A stretch of 64,000 bases of DNA from Neorhizobium lilium (GTDB taxonomy: Bacteria > Pseudomonadota > Alphaproteobacteria > Rhizobiales > Rhizobiaceae): assembly GCF_004053875.1 (NCBI RefSeq), contig NZ_SBIP01000002.1, positions 1,054,001-1,118,000 on the forward strand, written 5' to 3'. Under the pieces are notes generated by a model. It saw only the letters and a program-made list of their open reading frames with translations, was not told the DNA's origin and made no database searches. The translations under genes and the position numbers were made by a program. Below are positions 42,041 to 50,995 of the stretch, one piece after another (position 1 is the stretch's first letter; every line of letters begins with the position of its first letter).

Positions 42041-43642
42041 TCAGTGCCCCCCGCCACCGCCTCCGCCGCCCTGTGGGGCAGGCTTGTCGATCAGCGCGAC
42101 ACCCAGGATCATGGCCGTGAAGAGGACGGTCAGCAGCATGAAGACGTCGCTGAACGACATGACGACGGCCTGTTTCGTAACCAGCTGGACGAGCTGTTTG
42201 ACCGCGCCCGTGGCGCCGTCGAGCCCCATCGCGTTGAGATTGGAGGTCATATTATTGAGCTGGTTGACGGCAATTCCATTGCCCCAATCCAGGTTTTCGC
42301 GCAGCCGTTCGTAGTGAACGTCCTGGCGGTTGGACAGCAGCGTACTGATGACGGCGAGTCCCACGGCGCCGCCGAGATTGCGCGTCAGGTTGAAGAGGCC
42401 CGAGGCGCCGCGGATGCGCGCCGGCGAGAGCGTGCCGAGCGCGATATTGTTGATCGGCACCATGCACATCATCAACCCGAAGCCGCGCAGGATCTGCGGC
42501 AGGAGCAGTTCGTAGAAATCCCAGTCCTGGGTAATATCCGTCATGATATAGGTGCCGGAGGCAAAGCTCGCGAAACCGATCACCATCATCAGCCGAAGGT
42601 CGAGCTTGGTGGAAAGCTTGCCGGCGATGGGCGCCGTGAAGAACATGGCCAGGCCCGACACGAACATGGTCTCGCCGATCATCTGGCTGTCATAGCCCCG
42701 GATGCGGCCGAGATAGACCGGGTAGATATAAGTCAGGCCGTAAAGACCGATGCCCATGACGAAGGAGAAAATCGATCCGAAGGCAAAGTTGCGGTTGGTA
42801 AAGGCGGTGAGGTCTACGACCGGGAAGGCGACCGTGAGAGCCCGATAGAAAAAGATCACGCATCCGGTCACCGAGGCGATCGCGCCGATGACGATCATGT
42901 TGTCGTTGAACCAGTCGTTTGAATTGCCCTCTTCCAGCACATATTCCAGCGCACCGAGGAAGACGCCCATCGACAGGAGGCCCCACCAGTCGAACTTCTT
43001 GAACAATGACAGTTCCGGCTTGTCGAAGTCGATGAAGTTCCAGGTGACGATGGTGACGATGATGCCCGGAATGATGTTGACCAGAAACAGCCAGTGCCAG
43101 GAAAAGGCGTTGGAGAGATAGCCGCCCACCGTCGGGCCGATAGTCGGCGCGAGCGTAGCGATGAGGCCGATGATCGGCGATACGATGGCGCGCTTGGACG
43201 GCGGGAAGATCGTGAAGGCCGCAGCAAACACCGATGGGATCATGCCGCCGCCGATGAAGCCCTGGATGGCGCGGTAGACGATCATCTGATCGATATTCGT
43301 GGCCGTCGCCGCCAGCGCACTGGCGGCCGTGAAGCCTGCTGCCGAAAATGCGAAGAGGTAGCGGGTCGAGACGATGCGCGCCAGCGTGCCCGACAGCGGG
43401 ATCATGATCACTTCGGCGATCAGATAGGCCGTCTGGACCCAACCGATTTCATCCGAGCCTGCGGAGAGCCCCGCCTGGATTTCGGCAAGCGAAGCCGACA
43501 CGATCTGAATGTCCAGGATCGACATGAACATGCCGAGCACCATGGCAAAGAAAGCGATCAGCTTTCTCGGGTCCATGGTGTCGTCCGCCTTGGAAGGCGC
43601 AGCAGGCATGGCACCTGCCGTCGCTGTTGTGCTTCCGGCCAT
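42041..43642 (-). CDS. emrB: DHA2-family multidrug efflux permease (EmrB-like)
   Basis: A 533-residue drug/proton antiporter with about 14 membrane helices. Family blocks: MVLGMFMSILDIQIVSASLA, WVQTAYLIAEVIMIPLSGTL, RAIQGFIGGGMIPSVFAAAF, PTIGPTVGGYLSNAFSWHW. It partners the HlyD-type membrane-fusion protein transcribed just upstream and an outer-membrane TolC, forming a tripartite pump. The C-terminus is unusual: PAPQGGGGGGGGH, a poly-Gly run with a final His. GGAGGTGG precedes the start. Confidence 0.94.
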   Translation of the reverse strand: MAGSTTATAGAMPAAPSKADDTMDPRKLIAFFAMVLGMFMSILDIQIVSASLAEIQAGLSAGSDEIGWVQTAYLIAEVIMIPLSGTLARIVSTRYLFAFSAAGFTAASALAATATNIDQMIVYRAIQGFIGGGMIPSVFAAAFTIFPPSKRAIVSPIIGLIATLAPTIGPTVGGYLSNAFSWHWLFLVNIIPGIIVTIVTWNFIDFDKPELSLFKKFDWWGLLSMGVFLGALEYVLEEGNSNDWFNDNMIVIGAIASVTGCVIFFYRALTVAFPVVDLTAFTNRNFAFGSIFSFVMGIGLYGLTYIYPVYLGRIRGYDSQMIGETMFVSGLAMFFTAPIAGKLSTKLDLRLMMVIGFASFASGTYIMTDITQDWDFYELLLPQILRGFGLMMCMVPINNIALGTLSPARIRGASGLFNLTRNLGGAVGLAVISTLLSNRQDVHYERLRENLDWGNGIAVNQLNNMTSNLNAMGLDGATGAVKQLVQLVTKQAVVMSFSDVFMLLTVLFTAMILGVALIDKPAPQGGGGGGGGH

Positions 43643-43666
43643 CAGACCACCTCCGCCCGAATCGGG

Positions 43667-44848
43667 CTACTTGTTCGGCGCCGTGCGGGTATCAACGTCG
43701 ACGACGACGCTGAGGCCCGCCCTCAGGCGACCGCTGTCCAGAGCGTCCTGCGGCAGGGCGATGCGAACCGGAACGCGCTGGATGATCTTGGTGAAATTGC
43801 CCGTCGCGTTTTCCGGCGGCAGGAGAGAGAAGACCGATCCTGAAGCCGGCGAGATGGATTCCACCGTGCCCTCGATCGGGTGATCGTCATAGGCATCGAC
43901 CTGCACCTTCACCTTGGAACCGGGAACCAGATGCTGGATCTGCGTTTCCTTGAAGTTGGCGTCGATATAGAGCTGGCGCACCGGCACGATGGCCATCAGG
44001 CGCTGGCCCGGCGATACGAGGTCGCCTTCCTGGACGGAGCGATTGCCGACGATACCGTCATAGGGCGCCTTCAACACGGTGAAGGAGAGGTCGCGCGCAG
44101 CCTTGTCGCGCTGCAGTTCGAGCGTGCGGATCGTGCCTTCCGCTTCCTTGCGCTGCGCCTCGAGGATGGTGATATTGGCCTCCGCGGACTTGATGCTGGC
44201 ATCGCCGCCAAGAAGGTTGGCCTTGGCCTGATCGAGCGCGACATTGGCGGCATCCAGTTCGGCAGCGGTGCCGACCGACTTGGTCGCCAGTTCCCCCTGA
44301 CGCTTCTGGGTGATTTCAGCGCCGCGAACGGCAGCTTCGAGCGCAACCTTCGATGCCTGCGCCTGGGCAAGGCTTGCCTTGCCGCCTTCGATCTGAGCAT
44401 CGATGCGGTTAAGAGAGAGTTTCTGCGTCTCGATCTGCGCATTGGCCTGGTCGAGAGCGTTCTGGTAGTCGCCATTGTCGAGCGTGGCTAGAACGTCGCC
44501 GGTCTTGACCTGCTGGTTGGCGATGACGTTCACCTTTGCGACATATCCGGTGACCTTGGGCGAGATGGTCGCGATGTCGCCTTCGATATAGGCATCGTCT
44601 GTGGACACCATGAAACGGCCCGTGGTCCACCACTGATAGCCATACCATCCGCCGCCGGCCAGTACAGCCAGCACGACGACAGGCAGAATGAAGCCACGCT
44701 TCTTCTTTTTAGCAGGCTCGGGCGCGACGGGAGCCGCAGCAGCCGGCTGCTCCGTTGCAGGCGCCGGCTTGCGGGCTTCGCCATCAGCCACTTTCGCATC
44801 TTCGTTCGTCACTGCGCGCAGCGCGCCCGCATTCTGGGGAGCCGTCAT
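43667..44848 (-). CDS. emrA: HlyD-family membrane fusion protein (EmrA-like)
   Basis: A 393-residue adaptor. A poly-Ala/Pro/Glu cytoplasmic N-terminus (EQPAAAAPVAPEPAKKKK) precedes one membrane helix (GFILPVVVLAVLAGGGWYGYQ). A barrel-sandwich hybrid domain follows (TISPKVTGYVAKVNVIANQQVKTG in part), then a long coiled coil (IETQKLSLNRIDAQIEGGKA), and LKAPYDGIVGNRSVQEGDLV closes the lipoyl domain. First gene of the two-gene efflux operon, separated from emrB by 24 bp. Divergent from the TetR regulator. Confidence 0.93.
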   Translation of the reverse strand: MTAPQNAGALRAVTNEDAKVADGEARKPAPATEQPAAAAPVAPEPAKKKKRGFILPVVVLAVLAGGGWYGYQWWTTGRFMVSTDDAYIEGDIATISPKVTGYVAKVNVIANQQVKTGDVLATLDNGDYQNALDQANAQIETQKLSLNRIDAQIEGGKASLAQAQASKVALEAAVRGAEITQKRQGELATKSVGTAAELDAANVALDQAKANLLGGDASIKSAEANITILEAQRKEAEGTIRTLELQRDKAARDLSFTVLKAPYDGIVGNRSVQEGDLVSPGQRLMAIVPVRQLYIDANFKETQIQHLVPGSKVKVQVDAYDDHPIEGTVESISPASGSVFSLLPPENATGNFTKIIQRVPVRIALPQDALDSGRLRAGLSVVVDVDTRTAPNK

Positions 44849-44876
44849 TTGAAATCACCATGAAAAGGCATTGCAC

Positions 44877-44892
44877 CGAACCGTTCAGTTCG
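44877..44892. promoter_or_regulatory. Candidate TetR operator 1
   Basis: CGAACCGTTCAGTTCG, 28 bp before the HlyD start. It matches site 2 (44937-44952) at 14 of 16 bases and is an imperfect palindrome, as expected for a TetR half-site pair. Confidence 0.55.
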
Positions 44893-44936
44893 ACGGCATT
44901 GACATAGACGCTTCCATATCACATATCAAGGTACAT

Positions 44937-44964
44937 CGAACCGATCGGTTCGAAAAAAGTTCGA
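44937..44964. promoter_or_regulatory. Candidate TetR operator 2 with adjacent palindrome
   Basis: CGAACCGATCGGTTCG (44937-44952) is a perfect 16-bp palindrome. It runs into a second inverted repeat, TTCGAA-N5-TTCGAA (44949-44965 region). Both lie in the 128-bp gap between the divergent TetR and efflux genes, just before the TetR start at 44977. Confidence 0.65.
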
Positions 44965-44976
44965 ACGAGAAAATCG

Positions 44977-45672
44977 ATGGCGAAAGCGTTAAAAAAGAAT
45001 GCGGCAGCGGAGGCGACGGCCCCTTGCGGGCGCTTTGCCGCCGGCGAGGACCCTGCCAAGCGGGGCCAGATCATCGATGGCGCCAAGCGCGTGTTTCTGC
45101 GGATGGGCTTCGACGCCGCCAGCATGAACGACATCACCCGTGAGGCTGGCGTCTCCAAGGGTACGATATATGTATACTTCAAGGATAAGGAAGACCTGTT
45201 TGCTGCCATGGTCGAGGCAGAGCGCGAAGCCTTCCTGGCAGCCTTGCGGATCATCCTGGCCAAGGATGACGATATGGAAACCAGTCTCTACACATTCGGC
45301 ATACGCTTTCTCGAGCGTTTGACGGATGAAAAGAGCATTACCGCCATGCGCATGGTGCTGGGTGTACGCGAGCGCATGCCGGATCTGTGCAGCCGCTTCT
45401 TCCGTGGGCCGCAGAACCTGAGGACCGTGCTGCACGAATATCTCGTGCGTCAAGTGGCAAAGGGTAGCCTCGTGATCGACGATATCGATTTGGCGACGGG
45501 GCAGTATCTCGATCTCGCCAGCGGAAGCTTTTTCAAGTTTCGCCTGTTCGGCACTATGCCCGAACCCCCTTCTCAGGAGGAGATGGTGCGTGTCATCCGC
45601 GGCGCCATCCGCGTTTTCATGGCCGCCTACAGCCGACATGACGAATCTGTGATCGCCAGGGCGCCTCTTTAG
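44977..45672 (+). CDS. TetR-family regulator of the efflux operon
   Basis: A 231-residue TetR repressor. A basic/Ala-rich N-terminal tail precedes the HTH (GFDAASMNDITREAGVSKGT, IYVYFKDKEDLFAAMVEAE). The C-terminal ligand domain is divergent, as usual for the family (TMPEPPSQEEMVRVIRG). It is divergent from the EmrAB pump genes, with two related palindromic sites in the shared promoter. A repressor relieved by toxic substrates is the likely role. Ligand unknown. Confidence 0.9.
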   Translation: MAKALKKNAAAEATAPCGRFAAGEDPAKRGQIIDGAKRVFLRMGFDAASMNDITREAGVSKGTIYVYFKDKEDLFAAMVEAEREAFLAALRIILAKDDDMETSLYTFGIRFLERLTDEKSITAMRMVLGVRERMPDLCSRFFRGPQNLRTVLHEYLVRQVAKGSLVIDDIDLATGQYLDLASGSFFKFRLFGTMPEPPSQEEMVRVIRGAIRVFMAAYSRHDESVIARAPL

Positions 45673-45777
45673 ACCCGATTCAAACGGTCTGCGCTACAAT
45701 TTCATCTTGTCTTCAGGCTTGTCATTCTTACATCCGAGGGGAAATTTTGCCCTTGAACTGAGAAAAAGGAGACATGG

Positions 45778-46539
45778 ATGGAGATTACGGCGCTTTTAGC
45801 AGACCCGGCGGCCTGGGTAGCGCTTGTTACACTTGTGGTCATGGAAGTGGTGCTCGGCATCGACAACCTGATCTTCATCTCCATCCTTACCAATAAACTG
45901 CCTCCCGAAAGCCGGGAAAAGGCGCGAAAGATCGGCATCGGTCTGGCGCTCGTCATGCGTCTCGGCCTGCTCGGCACCGTGGCCTGGATCGTCCAGTTGA
46001 CAAACCCGCTGTTCACCGCCTTCGGCCACGACTTCTCCTGGAAGGATTTGATCCTCATCGCCGGCGGCCTGTTCCTCGTCTATAAGGCGACCAAGGAAAT
46101 TCATCATTCCGTGGACACGGAGGATCACAAGGAAGATCTCGTCGGAGGCGGCAGCAAAGTCGTCCAAATGAGCTTCGCGGCTGCAATCGGCCAGATCCTG
46201 ATCCTCGACCTCGTCTTCTCGATCGACAGCATCATCACTGCAGTCGGCATGACGCCGCATCTGCCGATCATGATCGTTGCCGTGGTCGCCGCAGTCACCG
46301 TCATGCTGATCGCTGCAACGCCACTCGCCAACTTCATCGAGCGCAACCCGACCATCGTCATGCTGGCGCTCGCCTTCCTGCTGATGATCGGCGGCACGCT
46401 GATCGTCGAAGGCTTCGGCGTCCATGTGCCAAAGGGCTATATCTACGCGGCAATGGCTTTCTCGGCTGGCGTGGAAACGTTGAACATGGTGGTCCGCAAC
46501 GCCCGCCAGAAGAAGACCGGTGGCCAGACCAGGCATTAA
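45778..46539 (+). CDS. TerC-family integral membrane protein
   Basis: A 253-residue TerC-type protein with seven predicted membrane helices. Hallmark motifs: [20 protein letters not shown] near the N-terminus (conserved acidic residues within the membrane), [17 protein letters not shown] in the middle, and [13 protein letters not shown] at the end. Such proteins (YgdQ/TerC) are linked to metal-ion (Mn2+) homeostasis or tellurite phenotypes. Which metal applies here is unknown. It is a single gene. Confidence 0.9.
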   Translation: MEITALLADPAAWVALVTLVVMEVVLGIDNLIFISILTNKLPPESREKARKIGIGLALVMRLGLLGTVAWIVQLTNPLFTAFGHDFSWKDLILIAGGLFLVYKATKEIHHSVDTEDHKEDLVGGGSKVVQMSFAAAIGQILILDLVFSIDSIITAVGMTPHLPIMIVAVVAAVTVMLIAATPLANFIERNPTIVMLALAFLLMIGGTLIVEGFGVHVPKGYIYAAMAFSAGVETLNMVVRNARQKKTGGQTRH

Positions 46540-46614
46540 GTGACGGAGCCGGAAATACGAGCAGCGGGAGTACAGGAGCCGAGCGGCGACCGTTGAACGG
46601 GCTCCACGTCACAC

Positions 46615-46647
46615 CTTCACGCCGGCCATCTTCGCCGGCGTGAAGGG
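46615..46647 (+). terminator. Stem-loop after the TerC gene
   Basis: CCTTCACGCCGGC and GCCGGCGTGAAGG form a perfect 13-bp stem with a 7-base loop, 75 bp after the terC-like stop. There is no T-run, so it may be a terminator or a transcript-stabilising hairpin. Confidence 0.5.
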
Positions 46648-46770
46648 TCCGCTCTGCATCAAACGTCAAATTTCTTGACGCTTTGCGCCGAATATGCGCT
46701 AAGGCCTGCCTCATCCGTGATCCCGCCAAGCAGGCTTGGCGCGCCCCGCGCCGCAGATCGAGCAATATTC

Positions 46771-48228
46771 ATGATCAACCCGACACCCCGCGTCCGTATT
46801 GCCCCCTCGCCCACCGGCGAGCCGCATGTCGGCACCGCCTATATCGCGCTCTTCAACTACCTCTTCGCCAAAAAGCATGGGGGTGAGTTCATCCTGCGCA
46901 TCGAGGATACCGATGCCACGCGCTCGACGCTCGAATTCGAGCAGAAGGTGCTGGACGCGCTGAAATGGACGGGCCTCACCTGGGCGGAAGGTCCCGATGT
47001 CGGCGGCCCCTACGGCCCCTACCGCCAGTCGGACCGCAAGGACATGTACCAGCCCTATGCCCAGGATCTGCTGGACAAGGGCCATGGCTTCCGCTGCTTC
47101 TGCACGCCGCAGCGCCTGGAGGACATGCGCGAGGCGCAGCGCGCTGCCGGCAAACCGCCGAAATACGATGGTCTCTGCCTGCATCTGACAGCCGAGGAAG
47201 TCACCTCCAAGATGGCCGCCGGCGAAAGCTCGGTCGTCCGCATGAAGATCCCGACCGAAGGCTCTTGCGACTTTACCGACGGCGTCTATGGCGATGTCTC
47301 GATCCCGTGGGATTCGGTCGACATGCAGGTGCTGATCAAGGGCGACGGCATGCCGACCTATCACATGGCAAACGTCATCGACGACCATTTGATGAAGATC
47401 ACCCACGTCGCCCGCGGCGAGGAATGGCTCGCATCGGTGCCCAAGCACATCCTGCTCTACCGCTATTTCGGCTGGGAAGCGCCGGTGTTCATGCACCTCT
47501 CGCTGATGCGCAATGCCGACAAATCCAAGCTGTCCAAGCGCAAGAACCCGACCTCCATCTCCTATTACTCGGCGCTCGGTTATCTGCCGGAAGCGCTGAT
47601 GAACTTCCTCGGCCTGTTCTTCATCCAGATCGCCGAGGGCGAAGAACTGCTCACCATGGAAGAGTTGACGGACAAGTTCGATCCGGAAAACCTCTCCAAG
47701 GCCGGCGCCATCTTCGACATCCAGAAACTCGACTGGCTGAACGGCCGCTGGATCCGCGAAAAGCTGTCAGCGGAAGACTTCATTGCCCGGACGCTGGAAT
47801 GGGCATCCGAAAACAGCCGCCTGACGGAAGGCCTCAAGCTGTCGCAGAGCCGCGTGTCGAAGCTTGGCGAACTGCCCAACCTTGCCGGCTTCCTGCTGTC
47901 GAGCGATGTGGGCCTGACGCCCGCCTCCTTCGCCGGCCTGAAGACGAGCCCGGCAGAAACGCTCGAAATCCTGCAGACGGTTCAGGCCGATTTCGAAAAG
48001 ATGATCGAATTCAACGTCGAGTCGATCGACGCCGAACTGCGTGCGATTGCCGACAAGCTGGGAAAGAAGCTGCGCGTGGTGACGCCGCCGCTCTTCATCG
48101 CCATGTCCGGCTCGTCGCGCTCGCTGCCGCTGTTCGATTCGATGGCGCTGCTTGGACGCTCCGTCGTGCGCCAGCGCCTGAAGATCGCGACAACTGTGGT
48201 GGCCTCGATGGTAGGCGACGGGAAGTAA
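46771..48228 (+). CDS. gltX: Glutamyl-tRNA synthetase
   Basis: A 485-residue class I synthetase. The Rossmann motif is PSPTGEPHVGTAYIALFNY (HVGT at the HIGH position). EDTDATRST, the tRNA/glutamate site KGDGMPTYHMANVIDDHLM, and SKLSKRKNP at the KMSKS position are present. The all-helical anticodon domain forms the C-terminal third. Alphaproteobacteria usually have two gltX genes; this one, placed before lysS, is one of the two. The start at MINPTPRV (46771) is chosen because the frame's first ATG gives a non-family extension. Confidence 0.95.
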   Translation: MINPTPRVRIAPSPTGEPHVGTAYIALFNYLFAKKHGGEFILRIEDTDATRSTLEFEQKVLDALKWTGLTWAEGPDVGGPYGPYRQSDRKDMYQPYAQDLLDKGHGFRCFCTPQRLEDMREAQRAAGKPPKYDGLCLHLTAEEVTSKMAAGESSVVRMKIPTEGSCDFTDGVYGDVSIPWDSVDMQVLIKGDGMPTYHMANVIDDHLMKITHVARGEEWLASVPKHILLYRYFGWEAPVFMHLSLMRNADKSKLSKRKNPTSISYYSALGYLPEALMNFLGLFFIQIAEGEELLTMEELTDKFDPENLSKAGAIFDIQKLDWLNGRWIREKLSAEDFIARTLEWASENSRLTEGLKLSQSRVSKLGELPNLAGFLLSSDVGLTPASFAGLKTSPAETLEILQTVQADFEKMIEFNVESIDAELRAIADKLGKKLRVVTPPLFIAMSGSSRSLPLFDSMALLGRSVVRQRLKIATTVVASMVGDGK

Positions 48229-48255
48229 GTACATGGGGTCGGCACGGCGTTGCCT

Positions 48256-48382
48256 CCCTCATTCCTGTGCTTGTCACAGGAATCCAGCTACGGCGCGTCG
48301 GCGCCGTGAGAGAATGAATTAAGTATTCCACGCCCAAAGACTTGGGCGCATTGGATTCCTGTGACAAGCACAGGAATGAGGG
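48256..48382. repeat. Palindromic intergenic element E with perfect 31-bp arms
   Basis: The 31 bases at 48256-48286 (CCCTCATTCCTGTGCTTGTC...) are exactly inverted at 48352-48382. The whole element is 127 bp between gltX and lysS. Each arm contains its own small hairpin (CCTGTG/CACAGG). The inner region also has a CGGCGC-type stem. No gene fits within. Confidence 0.85.
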
Positions 48383-48430
48383 ATACGGAAGCGAAGCCCG
48401 CCGCGGTTATCCGCCACAGGATTTGAGACA

Positions 48431-49930
48431 ATGACCGACAACACGACCACCGAAACCGCCCTCTCCTCCGACGTCACGCAAGTGCGCGCCCAGAAGCTCG
48501 CTATTCTTCGCGAGAAGGTGGGCGACGTTTATCCGGCCCATTTCCACCGCACCATGACGAATGCGGAACTGGCGGAGAAGTACAAGAACCTCGAGGCGGA
48601 CGTCGAGACGCAGGATGTCGTCACCGTTGCCGGGCGGGTCTATTCCTCGCGCAATTCAGGCATGTTCATGGATATCCATGACGCCTCGGGCAAGCTGCAG
48701 ATCTTTTCTCACAAGGACACGACGCCGCAGGAAGCGCGCGACCTGCTGCCCCTGGTGGATATCGGCGATATCATCGGCGTTACCGGCGTCGTTCGCCGCA
48801 CCAAGCGCGGCGAACTGACGATCAATGCGCAAACTATCATCATGTTGACCAAGTCGCTCCTGCCCATGCCGGAAAAGTGGCACGGCCTGTCCGATGTCGA
48901 GCTGCGCTACCGCAAGCGCCATCTCGACATCATGACCAACGAGGACTCCAAGCTCCGCTTCCAGCAGCGCTCGCGCATCGTCTCCGGCATCCGCCGTTTC
49001 ATGGAAGACGACGGCTTCATGGAGGTCGAGACCCCCATGCTGCATTCGGTCTATGGCGGCGCCACGGCGGAGCCCTTCAAGACCCACCACAACACGCTGA
49101 AGCTCGACATGTACCTGCGCATCGCGCCGGAGCTCTTCCTGAAGCGTACGCTGGTATCTGGCCTGACCGACAAGGTCTTCGAGATCAACCGCAATTTCCG
49201 TAACGAAGGTGTCTCCACCCGCCACAATCCAGAGTTCACCATGATGGAGTGCTATTGGGCTTATGCGGATTACGAGGACATCATGGACCTGGTGGAGCGT
49301 CTGTTCGCCCGCCTCGCCATGACCCTGCACGGCTCGACCGATGTGAAGTTCGGCGACAAGGAACTGTCCTTCAAGGGGCCGTTCAAGCGTGTGCCCATGC
49401 CGGACGCCGTCAAGGAAGCGACCGGCATCGACTTCCTCGCCATGAAGACGGATGAGGAAGCCCGGACCGCCGCCAAGGCAGCCGGCTTCGAGGTCGAGAA
49501 GGACTGGACCTGGGGCGAATGCCTCGCCTTCATCTTCGAGGAGAAGGTCGAGGGCACGCTGATCCAGCCGAGCCACGTCACGCATTTCCCCAAGGACATT
49601 TCACCCTTCGCCAAGGAAGTGCCGGGTGAACCGCGCCTGGTCGAACGCTTCGAGACCTATTGCAACGCCTGGGAACTCGGCAATGCCTTCTCCGAGCTCA
49701 ACGACCCGGAAGAACAGCGCCGCCGCATGGTGGAGCAGCTGGAACAGGCGCATGCCCGCGGGGAGAAGGACAAGCAGCTGGACGACGAATTCCTGGACGC
49801 CATGGACCAGGGCATGCCGCCCGCCGGCGGTCTCGGCATCGGCGTCGACCGCCTCGTCATGCTGTTGACCGATGCCCCGTCCATCCGCGACGTCATCCTC
49901 TTCCCGGCTCGCCGCAACAGGCAGGATTGA
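48431..49930 (+). CDS. lysS: Lysyl-tRNA synthetase, class II
   Basis: A 499-residue class II synthetase. An OB-fold anticodon domain (VAGRVYSSRNSGMFMDIHDA) is followed by the catalytic core: motif 1 near MLHSVYGGATAEPF, motif 2 FEINRNFRNEGVSTRHNPEFTMME and motif 3 GGLGIGVDRLVMLLTD. The length fits alphaproteobacterial LysS. Start at MTDNTTTET after GGATTTGAGACA. Same direction as gltX but separated by a palindromic element, so probably its own unit. Confidence 0.96.
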   Translation: MTDNTTTETALSSDVTQVRAQKLAILREKVGDVYPAHFHRTMTNAELAEKYKNLEADVETQDVVTVAGRVYSSRNSGMFMDIHDASGKLQIFSHKDTTPQEARDLLPLVDIGDIIGVTGVVRRTKRGELTINAQTIIMLTKSLLPMPEKWHGLSDVELRYRKRHLDIMTNEDSKLRFQQRSRIVSGIRRFMEDDGFMEVETPMLHSVYGGATAEPFKTHHNTLKLDMYLRIAPELFLKRTLVSGLTDKVFEINRNFRNEGVSTRHNPEFTMMECYWAYADYEDIMDLVERLFARLAMTLHGSTDVKFGDKELSFKGPFKRVPMPDAVKEATGIDFLAMKTDEEARTAAKAAGFEVEKDWTWGECLAFIFEEKVEGTLIQPSHVTHFPKDISPFAKEVPGEPRLVERFETYCNAWELGNAFSELNDPEEQRRRMVEQLEQAHARGEKDKQLDDEFLDAMDQGMPPAGGLGIGVDRLVMLLTDAPSIRDVILFPARRNRQD

Positions 49931-50106
49931 GAAGACTTCGATAAGAAGATCATCCCCTGCCAAGCTGACACCATCAGCACAGAAATGAATGTGGGGATGC
50001 CCGCGGTCAATTTTTACGTGTAATGTCGGCGCAGGGAGCGGCGGCTTGCAGAAAACGGAACGGGTCGCTGTCCGCAGCAATTCTCACCATGTGCCAGTGT
50101 CAGGCC

Positions 50107-50475
50107 CTAGGCTGCAATACGGCGGGAGCGGCTTTGCCTTCGTGGAACTTCCGAAAAAATCTTTTCGCCGATCCCTGCCAAGCGAACAGGAGCATGGTCC
50201 TTGAACTTGACGACCAGCTCGAGCTCTCCACCGAGAGCCTCCACGTAATCCCGGAGCGTTGAAAGAAGAAAATCAGAACGCTTTTCAATCTGCGCAACCG
50301 AAACCTGCTTCTTGCCCATCTTCCGTCCGATATGCTCCTGCGTCATGTCGAGCGCTTTTCGCAACTTTTGGAGCGTGTCGTATTCTTCGAGCAATTCCTT
50401 GGCCCGCAGGTCGGAGGCCGCTATCATCTCGGGAGTCATCGTTTCGGCAAAAACGTCTTTTGCTGATTTAGCCAT
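50107..50475 (-). CDS. XRE-family antitoxin
   Basis: A 122-residue HTH protein following a RelE-type toxin. It has TPEMIAASDLRAKELLEEYD, then the Cro/C1-type HTH LRKALDMTQEHIGRKMGKKQVSVAQIEKR. The C-terminal LRDYVEALGGELELVVKFKD is the typical dimerisation strand of this antitoxin group. The frame begins with a GTG at 50478 inside the toxin stop (TAGTG), but the ATG at 50475 is eight bases from AAGGAG and is preferred. It overlaps or abuts the toxin and should autoregulate the pair. Confidence 0.85.
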   Translation of the reverse strand: MAKSAKDVFAETMTPEMIAASDLRAKELLEEYDTLQKLRKALDMTQEHIGRKMGKKQVSVAQIEKRSDFLLSTLRDYVEALGGELELVVKFKDHAPVRLAGIGEKIFSEVPRRQSRSRRIAA

Positions 50476-50477
50476 CA

Positions 50478-50840
50478 CTATTTCTCCTTCCTCTCAAACT
50501 CTTTTAAGTGCGCCTTGTAACGTTTATCAGCAGTGTTGATCAGTTTCTTATAAAACTTCTTTTCATTCGTACCCGACTTGTCTCCGGCCACAAGGATCAC
50601 GGCTTTTCTCTCCGGATCGAATGCAAATGCGGCCCTCCAAACTCCATCGGCCGCATCAAACCGAAGTTCTTTCATGTTTGCATAGTCCGAACCATTAAGA
50701 GTATCAGCTCGTGGTCGTCCAAGCTCAGGTCCGCGATCCTCGAGAAGCAAGATCATTGCTCGCAGTTCGATCTTCACCTCTTTACCGAACGCCTTGAACT
50801 CCTCAGCGAAGGCATCATCAAACACCACATTCCACGTCAT
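50478..50840 (-). CDS. RelE/HigB-like toxin
   Basis: A 120-residue toxin of the phage-derived Gp49-like/RelE type, starting MTWNVVFDDAFAEEF. It carries LGRPRADTLNGSDYANMKELRFDA, WRAAFAFDPERKAVILVAGDKSG and the C-terminal KRYKAHLKEFERKEK with the basic catalytic region. The toxin-first order (toxin then antitoxin) is that of HigBA systems, unlike the antitoxin-first pair at 5969. Presumed mRNA interferase; activity not shown. Confidence 0.85.
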   Translation of the reverse strand: MTWNVVFDDAFAEEFKAFGKEVKIELRAMILLLEDRGPELGRPRADTLNGSDYANMKELRFDAADGVWRAAFAFDPERKAVILVAGDKSGTNEKKFYKKLINTADKRYKAHLKEFERKEK

Positions 50841-50995
50841 TGGATATAGCTTTCACATTATATAACGTCAACCCTATAAGCCGCGCCTTGCGCAACGCTG
50901 TACGTTACGCAACCACGGATTGATTGAACCGTCGTGACCTACTTCAATGCACAGTCTTCACCCCGTCCGCCGCTGCGGGAAGAGAACGGTTCCAT

